Shown: piece by piece, positions 10,748 to 18,662 of the stretch
Layout of the letters: every line of letters starts with the position of its first letter
How positions within the stretch are numbered: position 1 is the first letter of the stretch
DNA from: CAZFLM01 sp964519955
Lineage (GTDB): Bacteria; Armatimonadota; Chthonomonadetes; Chthonomonadales; CAJBBX01
DNA: 64,000 bases
Assembly: GCA_964519955.1 (NCBI GenBank)
Contig: CAZFLM010000007.1
Location: forward strand, 62,001 to 126,000
Reading direction: 5' to 3'
Made by a program: the position numbers and the translations under genes
The notes under the pieces: model-generated
What the model saw: only the letters and a program-made list of their open reading frames with translations
The model's database searches: none
Told to the model about the DNA's origin: nothing

Positions 10748-11129
10748 GGGCGCCCCCCGCGCCGAGGTGAGCATCCTGCTAACGGACGACGAGGTCGTCT
10801 GGCAGCTCAACCGAGACTACCGGAGGCAGGACAAGCCGACCGACGTGCTGTCCTTCGCTCAACGGGACAGCGTGGCCGGCGCGCCGGCGCCGCGGAAACG
10901 AACCGCACAGCGCGAGGTGCTGGGCGACGTGGTGATCTCGGTCGATACGGCCGCACGCCAAGCCGCCGAGAGAGGCGCAAGCCTGGCCGACGAACTCGCG
11001 CATCTGGCGGTGCACGGGGTGCTACACTTGCTGGGCTACGACGACGAGACGGAGCACGGCGCCGAAACGATGCGGCTGCGGGAGAGCGTGGCGCTGGCTG
11101 CTGCCACGCAGAGCGGAGGCCGGTCGTGA
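10662..11129 (+). CDS. ybeY: endoribonuclease YbeY (rRNA maturation)
   Basis: YbeY is a zinc endoribonuclease that processes 16S rRNA ends and takes part in ribosome quality control. The 155-residue protein has the DKPTDVLSF segment and the signature HGVLHLLGYDD. The first two metal ligands are His118 and His122; the third histidine of the usual GYDH is Asp here, with another His four residues later (His132). The ATG at 10662 has GAGGTG at good spacing and gives the normal length, at the price of an 86-nt overlap with pgpH. It is followed after 24 nt by the kinase-PAP2 gene. Confidence 0.92.
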   Translation: MPVLISSSLAKRVPTGHIRRAALAALRTEGAPRAEVSILLTDDEVVWQLNRDYRRQDKPTDVLSFAQRDSVAGAPAPRKRTAQREVLGDVVISVDTAARQAAERGASLADELAHLAVHGVLHLLGYDDETEHGAETMRLRESVALAAATQSGGRS

Positions 11130-11153
11130 TGAGTAGCGCCAAGGAGGGGCTTG

Positions 11154-12005
11154 TTGCGGCGTAAACGCCCGCAGGACAGCTTCCGATACGCGGGCGAAGG
11201 GATACTGCACTGCTTCCGGACGCAGCGGAATATGCAGTTCCACTTTGCCATGCTGATCCTGGTGCTCGCGTCCGGCCTGCTGCTGGCCCTCGACACGCGA
11301 GACATGCTCGTGCTGCTCTTCTGCATCAGCCTCGTCATCGCCACGGAGATGGTGAACACCGCGGTCGAAGCGATCGTGGACATGGTCACGCAGACGTATC
11401 ACCCGCTCGCCAAGCTGGCGAAGGACGTTGCGGCGGGCGCTGTGCTGATCGCGTCGGCGAACGCGATCGTCGCGGGCGGCCTCATCTTCTTCGGCAGCGA
11501 GCCGATCCGCAAGATCGGCCAAGGCGTTGAGTTGCCCACCCGCACCGTCGACGTGACCGTCGTGCTCGTCGTCGGCATCATCGTGCTGGTGGCCGGCGTC
11601 ATCATGTCGAAGCTGATGACCGGCCGCCCGAACGCCGGGCTCCTGAAGGGCGGCGTCGTCAGCGGCCACAGCGCGATCGGCTTCTTCCTGGCGGTCACGA
11701 TTATCTACTGCTCCGGCAACCGGTTCGTCGGCATCCTGGCCCTGCTCATGGCAGCCATCATCGCGCAGAGCCGCGTCGAGGCGGGCATCCACTCCATCCA
11801 GGAGGTCGTCCTGGGCGCTCTCCTGGCCATCTTCCTCACGTCTTCGGTGTACTGGCTCATGCCAAGGATCCGCGCGCAGCTCCACCAGGCGGCGCCCCCC
11901 GCCGCGTCGACGACCCACCGTGCCGCGCCGCGAGGCAGCGCCCTGGGGCGCCTCGCCTCGCTCGATCTGCGCAGCGCCCCGAGAGGTACGCAAGTCCATG
12001 TCTGA
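11154..12005 (+). CDS. diacylglycerol kinase fused to PAP2 phosphatase-like domain
   Basis: This membrane enzyme for lipid (diacylglycerol or undecaprenol) recycling has about 283 residues. Residues 1-115 are the DgkA-type kinase with three helices and the hallmark ATEMVNTAVEAIVDMV; residues 130-235 resemble a PAP2 phosphatase core with VSGHSAIGFF and SRVEAGIHSIQEVVLG, keeping the SGH and Rx6Hx3(D/E) pattern. The C-terminal 45 residues are low-complexity. I take the second TTG (11154) as start because AAGGAGG lies 6 nt upstream. The fusion pairs a lipid kinase with a phosphatase of the same substrate class. It overlaps the next gene by 8 nt. Confidence 0.88.
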   Translation: MRRKRPQDSFRYAGEGILHCFRTQRNMQFHFAMLILVLASGLLLALDTRDMLVLLFCISLVIATEMVNTAVEAIVDMVTQTYHPLAKLAKDVAAGAVLIASANAIVAGGLIFFGSEPIRKIGQGVELPTRTVDVTVVLVVGIIVLVAGVIMSKLMTGRPNAGLLKGGVVSGHSAIGFFLAVTIIYCSGNRFVGILALLMAAIIAQSRVEAGIHSIQEVVLGALLAIFLTSSVYWLMPRIRAQLHQAAPPAASTTHRAAPRGSALGRLASLDLRSAPRGTQVHV

Positions 12006-13470
12006 CCCCTACCACGAACGCCCGGCCGTCCGCTGCGTGCGGCGGCTCCTCTGGACCGGCCTCCTTGCACTCACGCCGGGCGCTGCTCTCGCGCAGGCCA
12101 CTGGCGGCCCCGCGGCCAGTGGCGACGGCAACCTGATGCGGGACATCGTGATCGTCGTCATCTTGATCTTCGTGTCGTCGCTGTTCGTAACCGCCGAGAC
12201 CGCCTTCTTGAGCGTGCGCCGCACGCGCATCGAGCAACTGGTCGATGAGGGGGACCGGCGCGCACGCGTCGTGGCCAGCCTGCTGGCCGAGCCCACTCGG
12301 ATGCTGGCCACGCTGCAGGTCGGCCTCACGATCGTGCAGCTCTTCTCCGCCGGCGAGGCGGCCAACCGCTTCGTCGACCCGTTCGCCGCCTGGCTCCGGG
12401 GCGCCGCGGCAGGCACGCCCATCGCGCCCGCCTCGGGCCTCATCGCCCTCATCGTCGTCGTCGGCAGCGTCGCCCTACTCACTCTGGTCGTCGGCGAGAT
12501 CACGCCCAAGAGCCTCGCGGTCCAGCACGCCGAACCGATCGCCATTTGGTCCGGCTACCCCGTGTTCTGGCTCCAGAAGGTGCTGTCGCCCGGTGTGTCG
12601 GTCGTCACCTGGCTGTGCCGCCTCCTCGTGCGGCCGTTTGGCGGATCGGTCAGCTTCCATACCTCGGCCCTCAGCGAGGAGGAGCTGAAGATCATGGTGG
12701 AGCACAGCGAGGAGTTCGGCGTCATCGAGCCCGAGGAGAAGGAGATGATCCACTCCATCTTCGAGTTCGGCGACACCACCGTCCGCCGCGTGATGACGCC
12801 CCGCCTCGACATCACCGCGGTCGAGGCCGACGAAGCCCTCGAGGACGTCGTGAAGGTCATCACCGAGTCGGGCCACAGCCGCCTGCCGGTCTACGATGAC
12901 GACCTCGACAACATCGTTGGTATCGTCCACGCCAAGGACGTCCTCAGCGCGCTCGGGCCGGAGGGGGAGGGCAGCTCGACGCTGCTGCGCGTCCTGCTCC
13001 GGGCTCCCTACTACATCCCCGAAAGCAAGCGCGTCGACGCCCTGCTCGCGGAGTTCCGGCGCCAGAGGAAGCAGTTCGCAGTCGTGCGCGACGAGTACGG
13101 CACCGTGACGGGCGTCGTCACCATCGAGGACCTGCTCGAGGAGATCGTCGGCGACATCCAGGACGAGTACGATACCGAGGAGCCCGTGGTCCGACAGATC
13201 GACGAGCACACCTGCATCGTGGACGCCCGCATGAGCGTTGCCGACTTCAACGACCGGATGGGGATGGAGCTGTCCGCCGAGGAAGCCGACACGATCGGCG
13301 GGTTCCTCTTCGGCGTGCTGGGCCACCAGCCCGTGGCGGGCGAAGGCGCCGATATCGACAGCGTGCGATTCGAGGTGGCCCAGACCGACGGGCGGCGCGT
13401 CCAGCGGGTGCGCGTCGAGCGCCGCCCCCGCCACGACGGCGAGGCGGACGCAGCGCCCGAACCGCAATAG
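11998..13470 (+). CDS. CNNM/CorC family hemolysin-like transporter (DUF21-CBS-CorC)
   Basis: The protein has 490 residues. A hydrophobic leader (residues 15-35) precedes the DUF21/CNNM membrane domain (about 45-230), then a CBS pair (about 265-395: DTTVRRVMTPRLD, SGHSRLPVYDDD, IVGIVHAKDVL, YGTVTGVVTIEDLLEEIVGDI) and a CorC/HlyC C-terminal domain. Relatives export or balance magnesium or cobalt. The charged tail after the CorC domain is disordered. The ATG lies inside the end of the kinase-PAP2 gene (8-nt overlap), supporting one operon with pgpH and ybeY, the usual company of corC. Confidence 0.93.
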   Translation: MSDPYHERPAVRCVRRLLWTGLLALTPGAALAQATGGPAASGDGNLMRDIVIVVILIFVSSLFVTAETAFLSVRRTRIEQLVDEGDRRARVVASLLAEPTRMLATLQVGLTIVQLFSAGEAANRFVDPFAAWLRGAAAGTPIAPASGLIALIVVVGSVALLTLVVGEITPKSLAVQHAEPIAIWSGYPVFWLQKVLSPGVSVVTWLCRLLVRPFGGSVSFHTSALSEEELKIMVEHSEEFGVIEPEEKEMIHSIFEFGDTTVRRVMTPRLDITAVEADEALEDVVKVITESGHSRLPVYDDDLDNIVGIVHAKDVLSALGPEGEGSSTLLRVLLRAPYYIPESKRVDALLAEFRRQRKQFAVVRDEYGTVTGVVTIEDLLEEIVGDIQDEYDTEEPVVRQIDEHTCIVDARMSVADFNDRMGMELSAEEADTIGGFLFGVLGHQPVAGEGADIDSVRFEVAQTDGRRVQRVRVERRPRHDGEADAAPEPQ

Positions 13471-13520
13471 ACGCCGCGCGGCGCAGACCGCATGCGCCGT
13501 CCCGGCATGGGAGGACTGAA

Positions 13521-14336
13521 CTGAAACTGCTCGTCTGTGGCACGGCCGCCGCCGAGGCATGGCCGGCGATATTCTGCACCTGCGCCCCTTGCCGCGAAGC
13601 CGCGCGGCTGGGCGGCAAGAACCTGCGCACCCGCGCCGCCTACATGCTGGGCGACCGCATCCGCATCGACTTTGGGCCGGACACCCACCTGCACATGCAG
13701 CGCTACGGCCTGAAGCTCGATCTGCTAGAGCACCTACTCGTTACGCACAACCACTCCGATCACTGGTTCCCGACAGAGCTGACGTGGCGCCGCCCCGGGT
13801 TCTCCGTCGCGCCCGAGCGGACGCTGCGTGTCTGGGGCAACGAGTCGGTCGTGCAGAGCCTGATGGACACGATCGAGGGGGATTTGGACCGGTACCGCCT
13901 GGCCGCATCGGTCCTGCACGCGTGGGACGAGGCCGACCTCGGCGAGGTGCACGTGATCGCGGTGCCCGCAAACCACGACCCGAGCCAGGAGTGCCTCACG
14001 TACGTGCTGGAAACAGGCGGCCGGAGAGGGCTCATCGCCCACGACACGGGGTGGTACTCGGACGACACGTGGGCCCGCCTGGCCGAGCGCCCGCTCGATC
14101 TGGTCCTGTTCGACTGCACGTACGGTTCTGAGGACGCCATCCGCGGGCATATGGGCTGCGCGCCGGTGGTGCGCGCTCGCGACGAGCTGGCCAAGCGCGG
14201 CGGCCTGGCGTCCGGCGCGACGGTGGTGGCCACGCACTTCTCGCACAACGGCGGATGGCTGCACGAGGAGCTGCTGGCGTTCTTCGCGCCGCACGGCATC
14301 GACGTCGCGTTCGACGGGATGCGCCTCGACCTGTAG
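13521..14336 (+). CDS. metallo-beta-lactamase-fold hydrolase, probable CTG start
   Basis: This is a zinc hydrolase of about 271 residues in the PhnP-like branch. Metal motif THNHSDHW (His76, His78, Asp80, His81), later histidines at NHDPSQ, a HDTGWYSDD segment and THFSHNGG complete the site. The first ATG (13644) would delete the first 41 residues (KLLVCGTAAAEAWPAIF, CTCAPCREA, LGGKNLRTR), which are typical of the family N-terminus and include the Cys-rich loop. The only in-frame candidate is CTG at 13521, with GGGAGG ending 6 nt upstream, so I annotate from there. Substrate unknown. Confidence 0.85.
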   Translation: MKLLVCGTAAAEAWPAIFCTCAPCREAARLGGKNLRTRAAYMLGDRIRIDFGPDTHLHMQRYGLKLDLLEHLLVTHNHSDHWFPTELTWRRPGFSVAPERTLRVWGNESVVQSLMDTIEGDLDRYRLAASVLHAWDEADLGEVHVIAVPANHDPSQECLTYVLETGGRRGLIAHDTGWYSDDTWARLAERPLDLVLFDCTYGSEDAIRGHMGCAPVVRARDELAKRGGLASGATVVATHFSHNGGWLHEELLAFFAPHGIDVAFDGMRLDL

Positions 14337-14355
14337 CCGGGATCGAGTGCTGACA

Positions 14356-14400
14356 AGCAGAAGGGCCTCGGGGGCAACCGCTCCCCGAGGCCCTTCTGCT
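14356..14400. terminator. bidirectional stem-loop terminator
   Basis: An 18-bp perfect inverted repeat (14356-14373 with 14383-14400, core AGCAGAAGGGCCTCGGGG) with a 9-nt loop sits between two convergent genes. The A/T-containing outer arms supply an AGAAG/CTTCT edge on both strands. Confidence 0.75.
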
Positions 14401-14415
14401 CACACATCGATCCCG

Positions 14416-15165
14416 CTACCTGCGCGGGCCGCCCGGGCCGCCCAGACCACCCGGGCCGCCCATGCCACCCATCGGCCCCGCTCCGCCCGGCTTCATCTCC
14501 GTGGCACCCGCGGGAGGGGTGAACTTGAAGACGCTGTCGGGAATCGGCGCGTTGATCTTCTCACTGACGGCAACCATGTTCACCTGCATGCTCTGCACGG
14601 GCTGCCCAGGTCTCGCCGCCCCTGATCCAGTCATGGCCATCTTCACCATCGCGTACGTGGCCTGATCAAAGTAGAACTTGAGCAGCATGCTCTGGCCCGG
14701 CTGAGCCTTCTTCGGAGTCATCTCGATCACGTAGCACGACTTGCCGCTGACGCTGGCCGGGGCTCCGAGCTTCAGGTTCATCTGCTTCGCCAGCATGGCT
14801 GCCTGCGACACGCCGAGCTGCATCGACTTGGCGGCCTGGCTCGGGCCCTTGATGTACTGCTTCATCGGGGCGATGTACCGGTACATCGTCTTCCCGTCGT
14901 CCACCATCATCATGCCCGTCGGTGTGGTGTTCATCCACATCTTCTTGCCCGGGATCGCCTTGATGTTCATCGTCATCTTCATCGAACCCATGGCGCCCAT
15001 GGTCTGCGTCATCTGGTAGGTGACCTGGTACGTCTTCGCGCTGTTGATGCGCGCTTGCCCCTTCTCGATGATCTGCTGAGGAGTGGGGGCGGCTGATGCG
15101 CTTGCACTCGCAAGCGCCAGTGCGCCCGCGGCAACCAACCAGCGGATCTGGCCCGCTGTCTTCAT
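14416..15165 (-). CDS. secreted LolA-fold/outer-membrane lipoprotein-sorting-like protein
   Basis: The protein has 249 residues. A clear signal peptide (LVAAGALALASASASAA) is followed by a beta-rich domain with IIEKGQARINSAKTYQVTYQM, MWMNTTPTGMMMVDDGKTMYRY and a C-terminal INAPIPDSVFKFTPPAG, the pattern of LolA/LppX-type lipid-binding proteins, which end with a phrase like PDSLFTFTPP. The tail from about residue 225 is nearly pure Gly/Pro/Met. AGGAGG lies 6 nt before the ATG. It probably binds a lipid or lipoprotein in the periplasm; the exact ligand is unknown. Confidence 0.75.
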   Translation of the reverse strand: MKTAGQIRWLVAAGALALASASASAAPTPQQIIEKGQARINSAKTYQVTYQMTQTMGAMGSMKMTMNIKAIPGKKMWMNTTPTGMMMVDDGKTMYRYIAPMKQYIKGPSQAAKSMQLGVSQAAMLAKQMNLKLGAPASVSGKSCYVIEMTPKKAQPGQSMLLKFYFDQATYAMVKMAMTGSGAARPGQPVQSMQVNMVAVSEKINAPIPDSVFKFTPPAGATEMKPGGAGPMGGMGGPGGLGGPGGPRR

Positions 15166-15261
15166 GACGGCTCCTCCTGTGGTGAGCCGCGGTTGATCGC
15201 CGCGGACTCCTTGGTCTACTTCGGTGTCAGGCAGCCCTTCTCCGCTCGTCAGGGCGCCCGG

Positions 15262-15621
15262 TCAGGCCTGGTCTTCCAGATACAGCTCCTCGACGCTCGG
15301 CGATAGCACGCGGGCGATCAAGCCCTCGGGGTCGGTCAGGTCGAAGAACGCCGACGCCGGCGGCCCGGCCAACAGGGCCAGCACGTCGGCCTGCGTCTCC
15401 GCATCGGCCTCGCGCAGCCAAGCGAAGTCCGTCTCGCTGACCCCGAGCAGGCGAGAGTATGCGCGGAACACCAGCGCGTTGACCGCCCGCCGCTCGGGGT
15501 CGAACCACATCTCGATGTGGTCGTTCAGCACGACATGCTGCGAGGGCACATCCTGCTGCTCACCAAAGGCGACGGTCAGCACATCGTCGCCGGCGTCGTA
15601 TGCGAGCTGGAACGAGGTCAT
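15262..15621 (-). CDS. DUF2283-like small protein
   Basis: This 119-residue soluble protein begins MTSFQLAYDAGDDVLTVAFG and continues HVVLNDHIEMWFDPERRAVN, a layout reminiscent of DUF2283 (YDPEADVLYIRF then a DD(G) strand). The C-terminal half is helical and acidic and has no family I know. GGAGGG sits 4 nt before this ATG; an 18-codon longer frame has no site. Function unknown. Confidence 0.6.
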   Translation of the reverse strand: MTSFQLAYDAGDDVLTVAFGEQQDVPSQHVVLNDHIEMWFDPERRAVNALVFRAYSRLLGVSETDFAWLREADAETQADVLALLAGPPASAFFDLTDPEGLIARVLSPSVEELYLEDQA

Positions 15622-15696
15622 GCACCCTCCGGGCGTTCGCTCGGCCAGTGTAGCACCCGGCCCGCGGGGTGTCAACGGCGCGGCCTGGAGCTACAA

Positions 15697-16617
15697 CTAC
15701 CCCTCGGATTCCGGCGCCTCCGTGCGCCGCACCGCGTGGCCGCCGAACTCGCTGCGCAGCGCCGCGATGACCCGCGCGGAGTAGGAGTCGTCCTGCCGCG
15801 AGGCGAGACGCGCCAGCAAGGAGAGCGTGAGCACCGGGGCGGGCACGTTCAGGTCGACTGCCTCTTGCACGGTCCACCGTCCCTCGCCGCTGTCCTCCAC
15901 GTAGCCGCGCAGCGCCGCCAGGTCGGATCCGCCGTTCTCGAACGCGCGCTCGGCCAGCTCCAGCAACCACGAGCGCACGACGCTGCCATGGTTCCACAGG
16001 CTCGCGATGGCGCCGAGGTCGTAGTCGTAGCCGGACGCATGCAGGATCTCGAAGCCCTCGCCGTACGCCTGCAGCATGCCGTACTCGATGCCGTTGTGGA
16101 TCATCTTGGCGAAGTGGCCCGCGCCGGACTCCCCGAGGTAGGCGCACCCGCCCTCCGGCGCGAGCGTCCGCAGGATCGGCTCAACGCGCTCGTACGCCGC
16201 GCGCGCGCCGCCCACCATGAGGCAGTAGCCGTTCGCCAGCCCCCAGACGCCGCCGCTCGTGCCCACGTCGAGGTAGTCGACGCCAGCCGCGCGCAGGTCC
16301 TCGGCTCGACGGCGCGAGTCCTTGTAGTTCGAGTTGCCCCCGTCGATGAGCACGTCGCCCGCACCGAGGCACGTCCCCACCTCGGCGATCGTGGAGTCGA
16401 CCGCATCGCCGCAGGGGACCATCATCCAGATGACGCGCGGGGCAGAGAGGCGGACGCCGACATCCTGCAGCGAGGAAGCGCCGATGGCCCCCGCCGCCAC
16501 CGCGGCGTCGACGGCCTCCGGCCCGAGGTCGTAGGCGACGACCGAGTGGCCGCCCGCGAGGAGCCGGCGCGTCATGTTGAGCCCCATGCGGCCGAGACCG
16601 ACCATGCCGAGCTGCAT
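15697..16617 (-). CDS. gnd: 6-phosphogluconate dehydrogenase, decarboxylating (short YqeC/GntZ-like form)
   Basis: The 306-residue enzyme converts 6-phosphogluconate to ribulose 5-phosphate and CO2 with reduction of NAD(P). It has the Rossmann motif GMVGLGRMGLNM, the substrate loop DVGTSGGVWGLANGYCLMVGG, IDGGNSNYKDS and the catalytic Lys region GHFAKMIHNGIEYGMLQAYGE. At about 300 residues it belongs to the short, usually NAD-preferring class. The start is set by the conserved MQLGMVGLG with GAGGTGG upstream; the longer frame is not similar. Thirteen nt separate it from the SDR gene, so both may serve sugar-acid metabolism. Confidence 0.93.
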   Translation of the reverse strand: MQLGMVGLGRMGLNMTRRLLAGGHSVVAYDLGPEAVDAAVAAGAIGASSLQDVGVRLSAPRVIWMMVPCGDAVDSTIAEVGTCLGAGDVLIDGGNSNYKDSRRRAEDLRAAGVDYLDVGTSGGVWGLANGYCLMVGGARAAYERVEPILRTLAPEGGCAYLGESGAGHFAKMIHNGIEYGMLQAYGEGFEILHASGYDYDLGAIASLWNHGSVVRSWLLELAERAFENGGSDLAALRGYVEDSGEGRWTVQEAVDLNVPAPVLTLSLLARLASRQDDSYSARVIAALRSEFGGHAVRRTEAPESEG

Positions 16618-16630
16618 CGCTAGGGCCACC

Positions 16631-17425
16631 TCATGAGGGCATCTGGCAGGCGCCGCCATCGACCAGCAGCGAGACGCCAGTGATGTAGCTCGCCCGCTCG
16701 GACGCAAGAAACACGGCGGCGGCGGCGATCTCGCGCGGGTCTGCGATCCGGCCGATCGGCGCGGCCCTGGCCGTGGCGGCCAGCGCGGCCTCGACAGAGA
16801 TGCCGAGGCGCTCGGAGCGGACGCGCGCCAGGTGGTGAGCGCGGTCGGTGAGGGTGTTGCCGGGCAAGACCGCATTGACCAGTACACCGTCGCCCGCGAG
16901 CTGATTCGAGAGCGTCCGCGTGAGTGCCGAGAGGCCCGCGCGGAGCGTGCTGGAGATGGTCAGGTCGTCGGCAGGCTGCTTGGCGACCAGCGAGGTCACG
17001 TGGATGATGCGGCCCCAGCGCCTCTCGCGCATCGCGGGCGCCACGAGGTTGCAGAGGCGCACCACGTTCATTAGGGTCGACTGGACGCCGGCCTCCCACT
17101 GCGCGTCGCTCAGGTCCAGGAACCGCGCCGCGGGAGGGCCGCCGGTGTTCGTCACCAGGATGTCGACCGGGCCCAACCGGCGCACCGTCTCAGCGTGCCA
17201 GGCCTCGAGGTCGCCCGCGCTGGCAACGTCGGCGGTCAGCGCGCACACCGCATCGGCCCCCGCGATGCCCTCAAGGTCGGCCCGAGCCGAGGCCAGAGCG
17301 TCCGCGCCTCGCGCACAGATCGAAACGCGGCAGCCCTCCTCGGCGAGGCCCTTGGCGATGGCGCGGCCGATGCCCTTCGAGGCGGCGGCGACCATCGCGA
17401 CGCGCCCAGCAATGCCTAGCTCCAT
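16631..17425 (-). CDS. SDR-family oxidoreductase lacking the YxxxK pair
   Basis: This 264-residue short-chain dehydrogenase has the cofactor motif AAASKGIGRAIAKGLAEEG, NTGGPP in place of NNAG, and a C-terminal SYITGVSLLVDGGACQMPS. The catalytic Ser is present (IIHVTSLVAKQP), but where YxxxK is expected the sequence reads DLTISSTLRAG, so Tyr and Lys are replaced by Ser and Arg. This variant is seen in a known SDR subgroup (SN-ALRA type) whose chemistry is not settled. GAGGAG precedes the ATG. It is followed by gnd in a likely operon. Confidence 0.88.
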   Translation of the reverse strand: MELGIAGRVAMVAAASKGIGRAIAKGLAEEGCRVSICARGADALASARADLEGIAGADAVCALTADVASAGDLEAWHAETVRRLGPVDILVTNTGGPPAARFLDLSDAQWEAGVQSTLMNVVRLCNLVAPAMRERRWGRIIHVTSLVAKQPADDLTISSTLRAGLSALTRTLSNQLAGDGVLVNAVLPGNTLTDRAHHLARVRSERLGISVEAALAATARAAPIGRIADPREIAAAAVFLASERASYITGVSLLVDGGACQMPS

Positions 17426-17459
17426 GGCGCGGCTCCTCGACCGGGACCAAACAGTGGGG

Positions 17460-18161
17460 CTACTTCCACGTGTCGGGCTTCTTCAGCAGTTCGTCGGCCT
17501 GCGTGAAGCTCTGCAGCACGGCGATCTTGTCGTTGGGTTTGAGCAGGATGAACGTGGGCGTGCTGGTGACATGGGCGTCGGCAGCCAGCTTGTCTTGCGC
17601 AGTTGTATCCTTGACCGCCTGCGCTCCCTGGAAGTAGGCGGTGAAGCGCATCATGTCCAGGCCCAGGCCGCCGGCGATCTCCTTCAGGGTCTTCTTCACG
17701 TCGTCCGGATCCATCGCTTCCCAGGTCTGCTGAGAGGAGAACACCTTCTTGTGCATCTCCCAGAACTTGCCCTGGACCTGAGCCGCAGCCACGGCCTGGG
17801 CCAGGGTGGGCGAGTGGTAGTGCGCGCGAGAGATCTTGACGTGGTGGAACACGTAGTTCATCTTGTCGGCGTACTGCTTCAGCATCTTCTCGACGCCAGG
17901 TTCGGATGCGCGGCACGAAGCGCACATGTAGTCGCCGAACTCCACGAGCGTGTACGGCGCGTCTGCCCGACCGAGGATGGGAGTGCCCTTCGGCATCAGC
18001 AGGGGCCGCATCGTCGCGTCCTTCCGGAAGTCCGGCGGCGGCACTGGCGGTGGGTTGACTCCGCCTTCGCCTCCCCTGGTGGCCAACAAGGTGACACCCA
18101 CCAACACGATGGCAACCAGTACAATCCCGAGGAAGACCTTCATTTCGCCGGATGATTTCAC
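17460..18161 (-). CDS. membrane-anchored DsbA-like thiol oxidoreductase
   Basis: This protein of about 233 residues should oxidise cysteines of exported proteins. One N-terminal helix (VFLGIVLVAIVLVGVTLLA) anchors it; a Pro-rich linker leads to a thioredoxin fold with active site CASC (residues 80-83) in FGDYMCASCRASEPG and the cis-Pro segment HVTSTPTFILL. I choose GTG 18161 because it overlaps the VKOR stop (GTGA) and has GGAG upstream; ATG 18143 is the alternative. Coupling to VKOR suggests that the quinone-linked partner re-oxidises this enzyme. Confidence 0.85.
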   Translation of the reverse strand: MKSSGEMKVFLGIVLVAIVLVGVTLLATRGGEGGVNPPPVPPPDFRKDATMRPLLMPKGTPILGRADAPYTLVEFGDYMCASCRASEPGVEKMLKQYADKMNYVFHHVKISRAHYHSPTLAQAVAAAQVQGKFWEMHKKVFSSQQTWEAMDPDDVKKTLKEIAGGLGLDMMRFTAYFQGAQAVKDTTAQDKLAADAHVTSTPTFILLKPNDKIAVLQSFTQADELLKKPDTWK

Positions 18162-18634
18162 GAGACCGAGCACTCCTTCTGGCCGCCTCGGAGCCCACGC
18201 CGCTCGAAGCTGAGTGTGATGAAGAGAGCAACCACCAGCAGGGCCGACGTGACGCACCATGAACACCACGCATGGATGACGTAGGCCTCGAGGTAGGTCA
18301 GATAGGCCGAAGCCACGATGCCGCCCGCAGCCATCAGCCACTGGAGCAGGCCGAGCCGTTGCGCCGCGGCCTCCGACGGGTTCGCGGCTCGCACGAATGC
18401 CAACCCGGCCATCGCGACGTACATCGCCAGGCCGAACGCCGCCGTCGGGATCGAGGAGAGGAAGGGCAATCCGAAGCCGCTCGCCGTGTAGTGCGCATTC
18501 ACCTCGTCGCAGCCGTGCAGCGGGCCGCACTGCATCGCCATGATGCGGAAGTGGACCAGCGTCAGGTACCCGGCAACGCACATGCCGAGCAGCGACAACA
18601 CGAACGTGATGCGGTTGGTGGTAACGTAGCTCAT
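18158..18634 (-). CDS. vitamin K epoxide reductase family protein (disulfide generator)
   Basis: This 158-residue, four-helix membrane protein does the job of DsbB: it passes electrons from the DsbA-like partner to quinone. The loop cysteines are Cys36 and Cys42 (CGPLHGC) and the quinone-side pair is CSWC (Cys124, Cys127); a conserved Ser in FLSSIPTAAFG also fits the family. It is encoded directly before the DsbA-like gene with a 4-nt overlap. A TATACT lies 7 nt before the ATG, with no Shine-Dalgarno, so the transcript may be leaderless. Confidence 0.9.
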   Translation of the reverse strand: MSYVTTNRITFVLSLLGMCVAGYLTLVHFRIMAMQCGPLHGCDEVNAHYTASGFGLPFLSSIPTAAFGLAMYVAMAGLAFVRAANPSEAAAQRLGLLQWLMAAGGIVASAYLTYLEAYVIHAWCSWCVTSALLVVALFITLSFERRGLRGGQKECSVS

Positions 18635-18641
18635 CGCGCGT

Positions 18642-18647
18642 AGTATA
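18642..18647 (-). promoter_or_regulatory. -10 box of the VKOR/DsbA operon
   Basis: Minus-strand TATACT ends 7 nt upstream of the VKOR ATG. There is no convincing -35 hexamer. The spacing predicts transcription from or next to the start codon. Confidence 0.4.
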
Positions 18648-18662
18648 CCCAGACGAGCGCGC

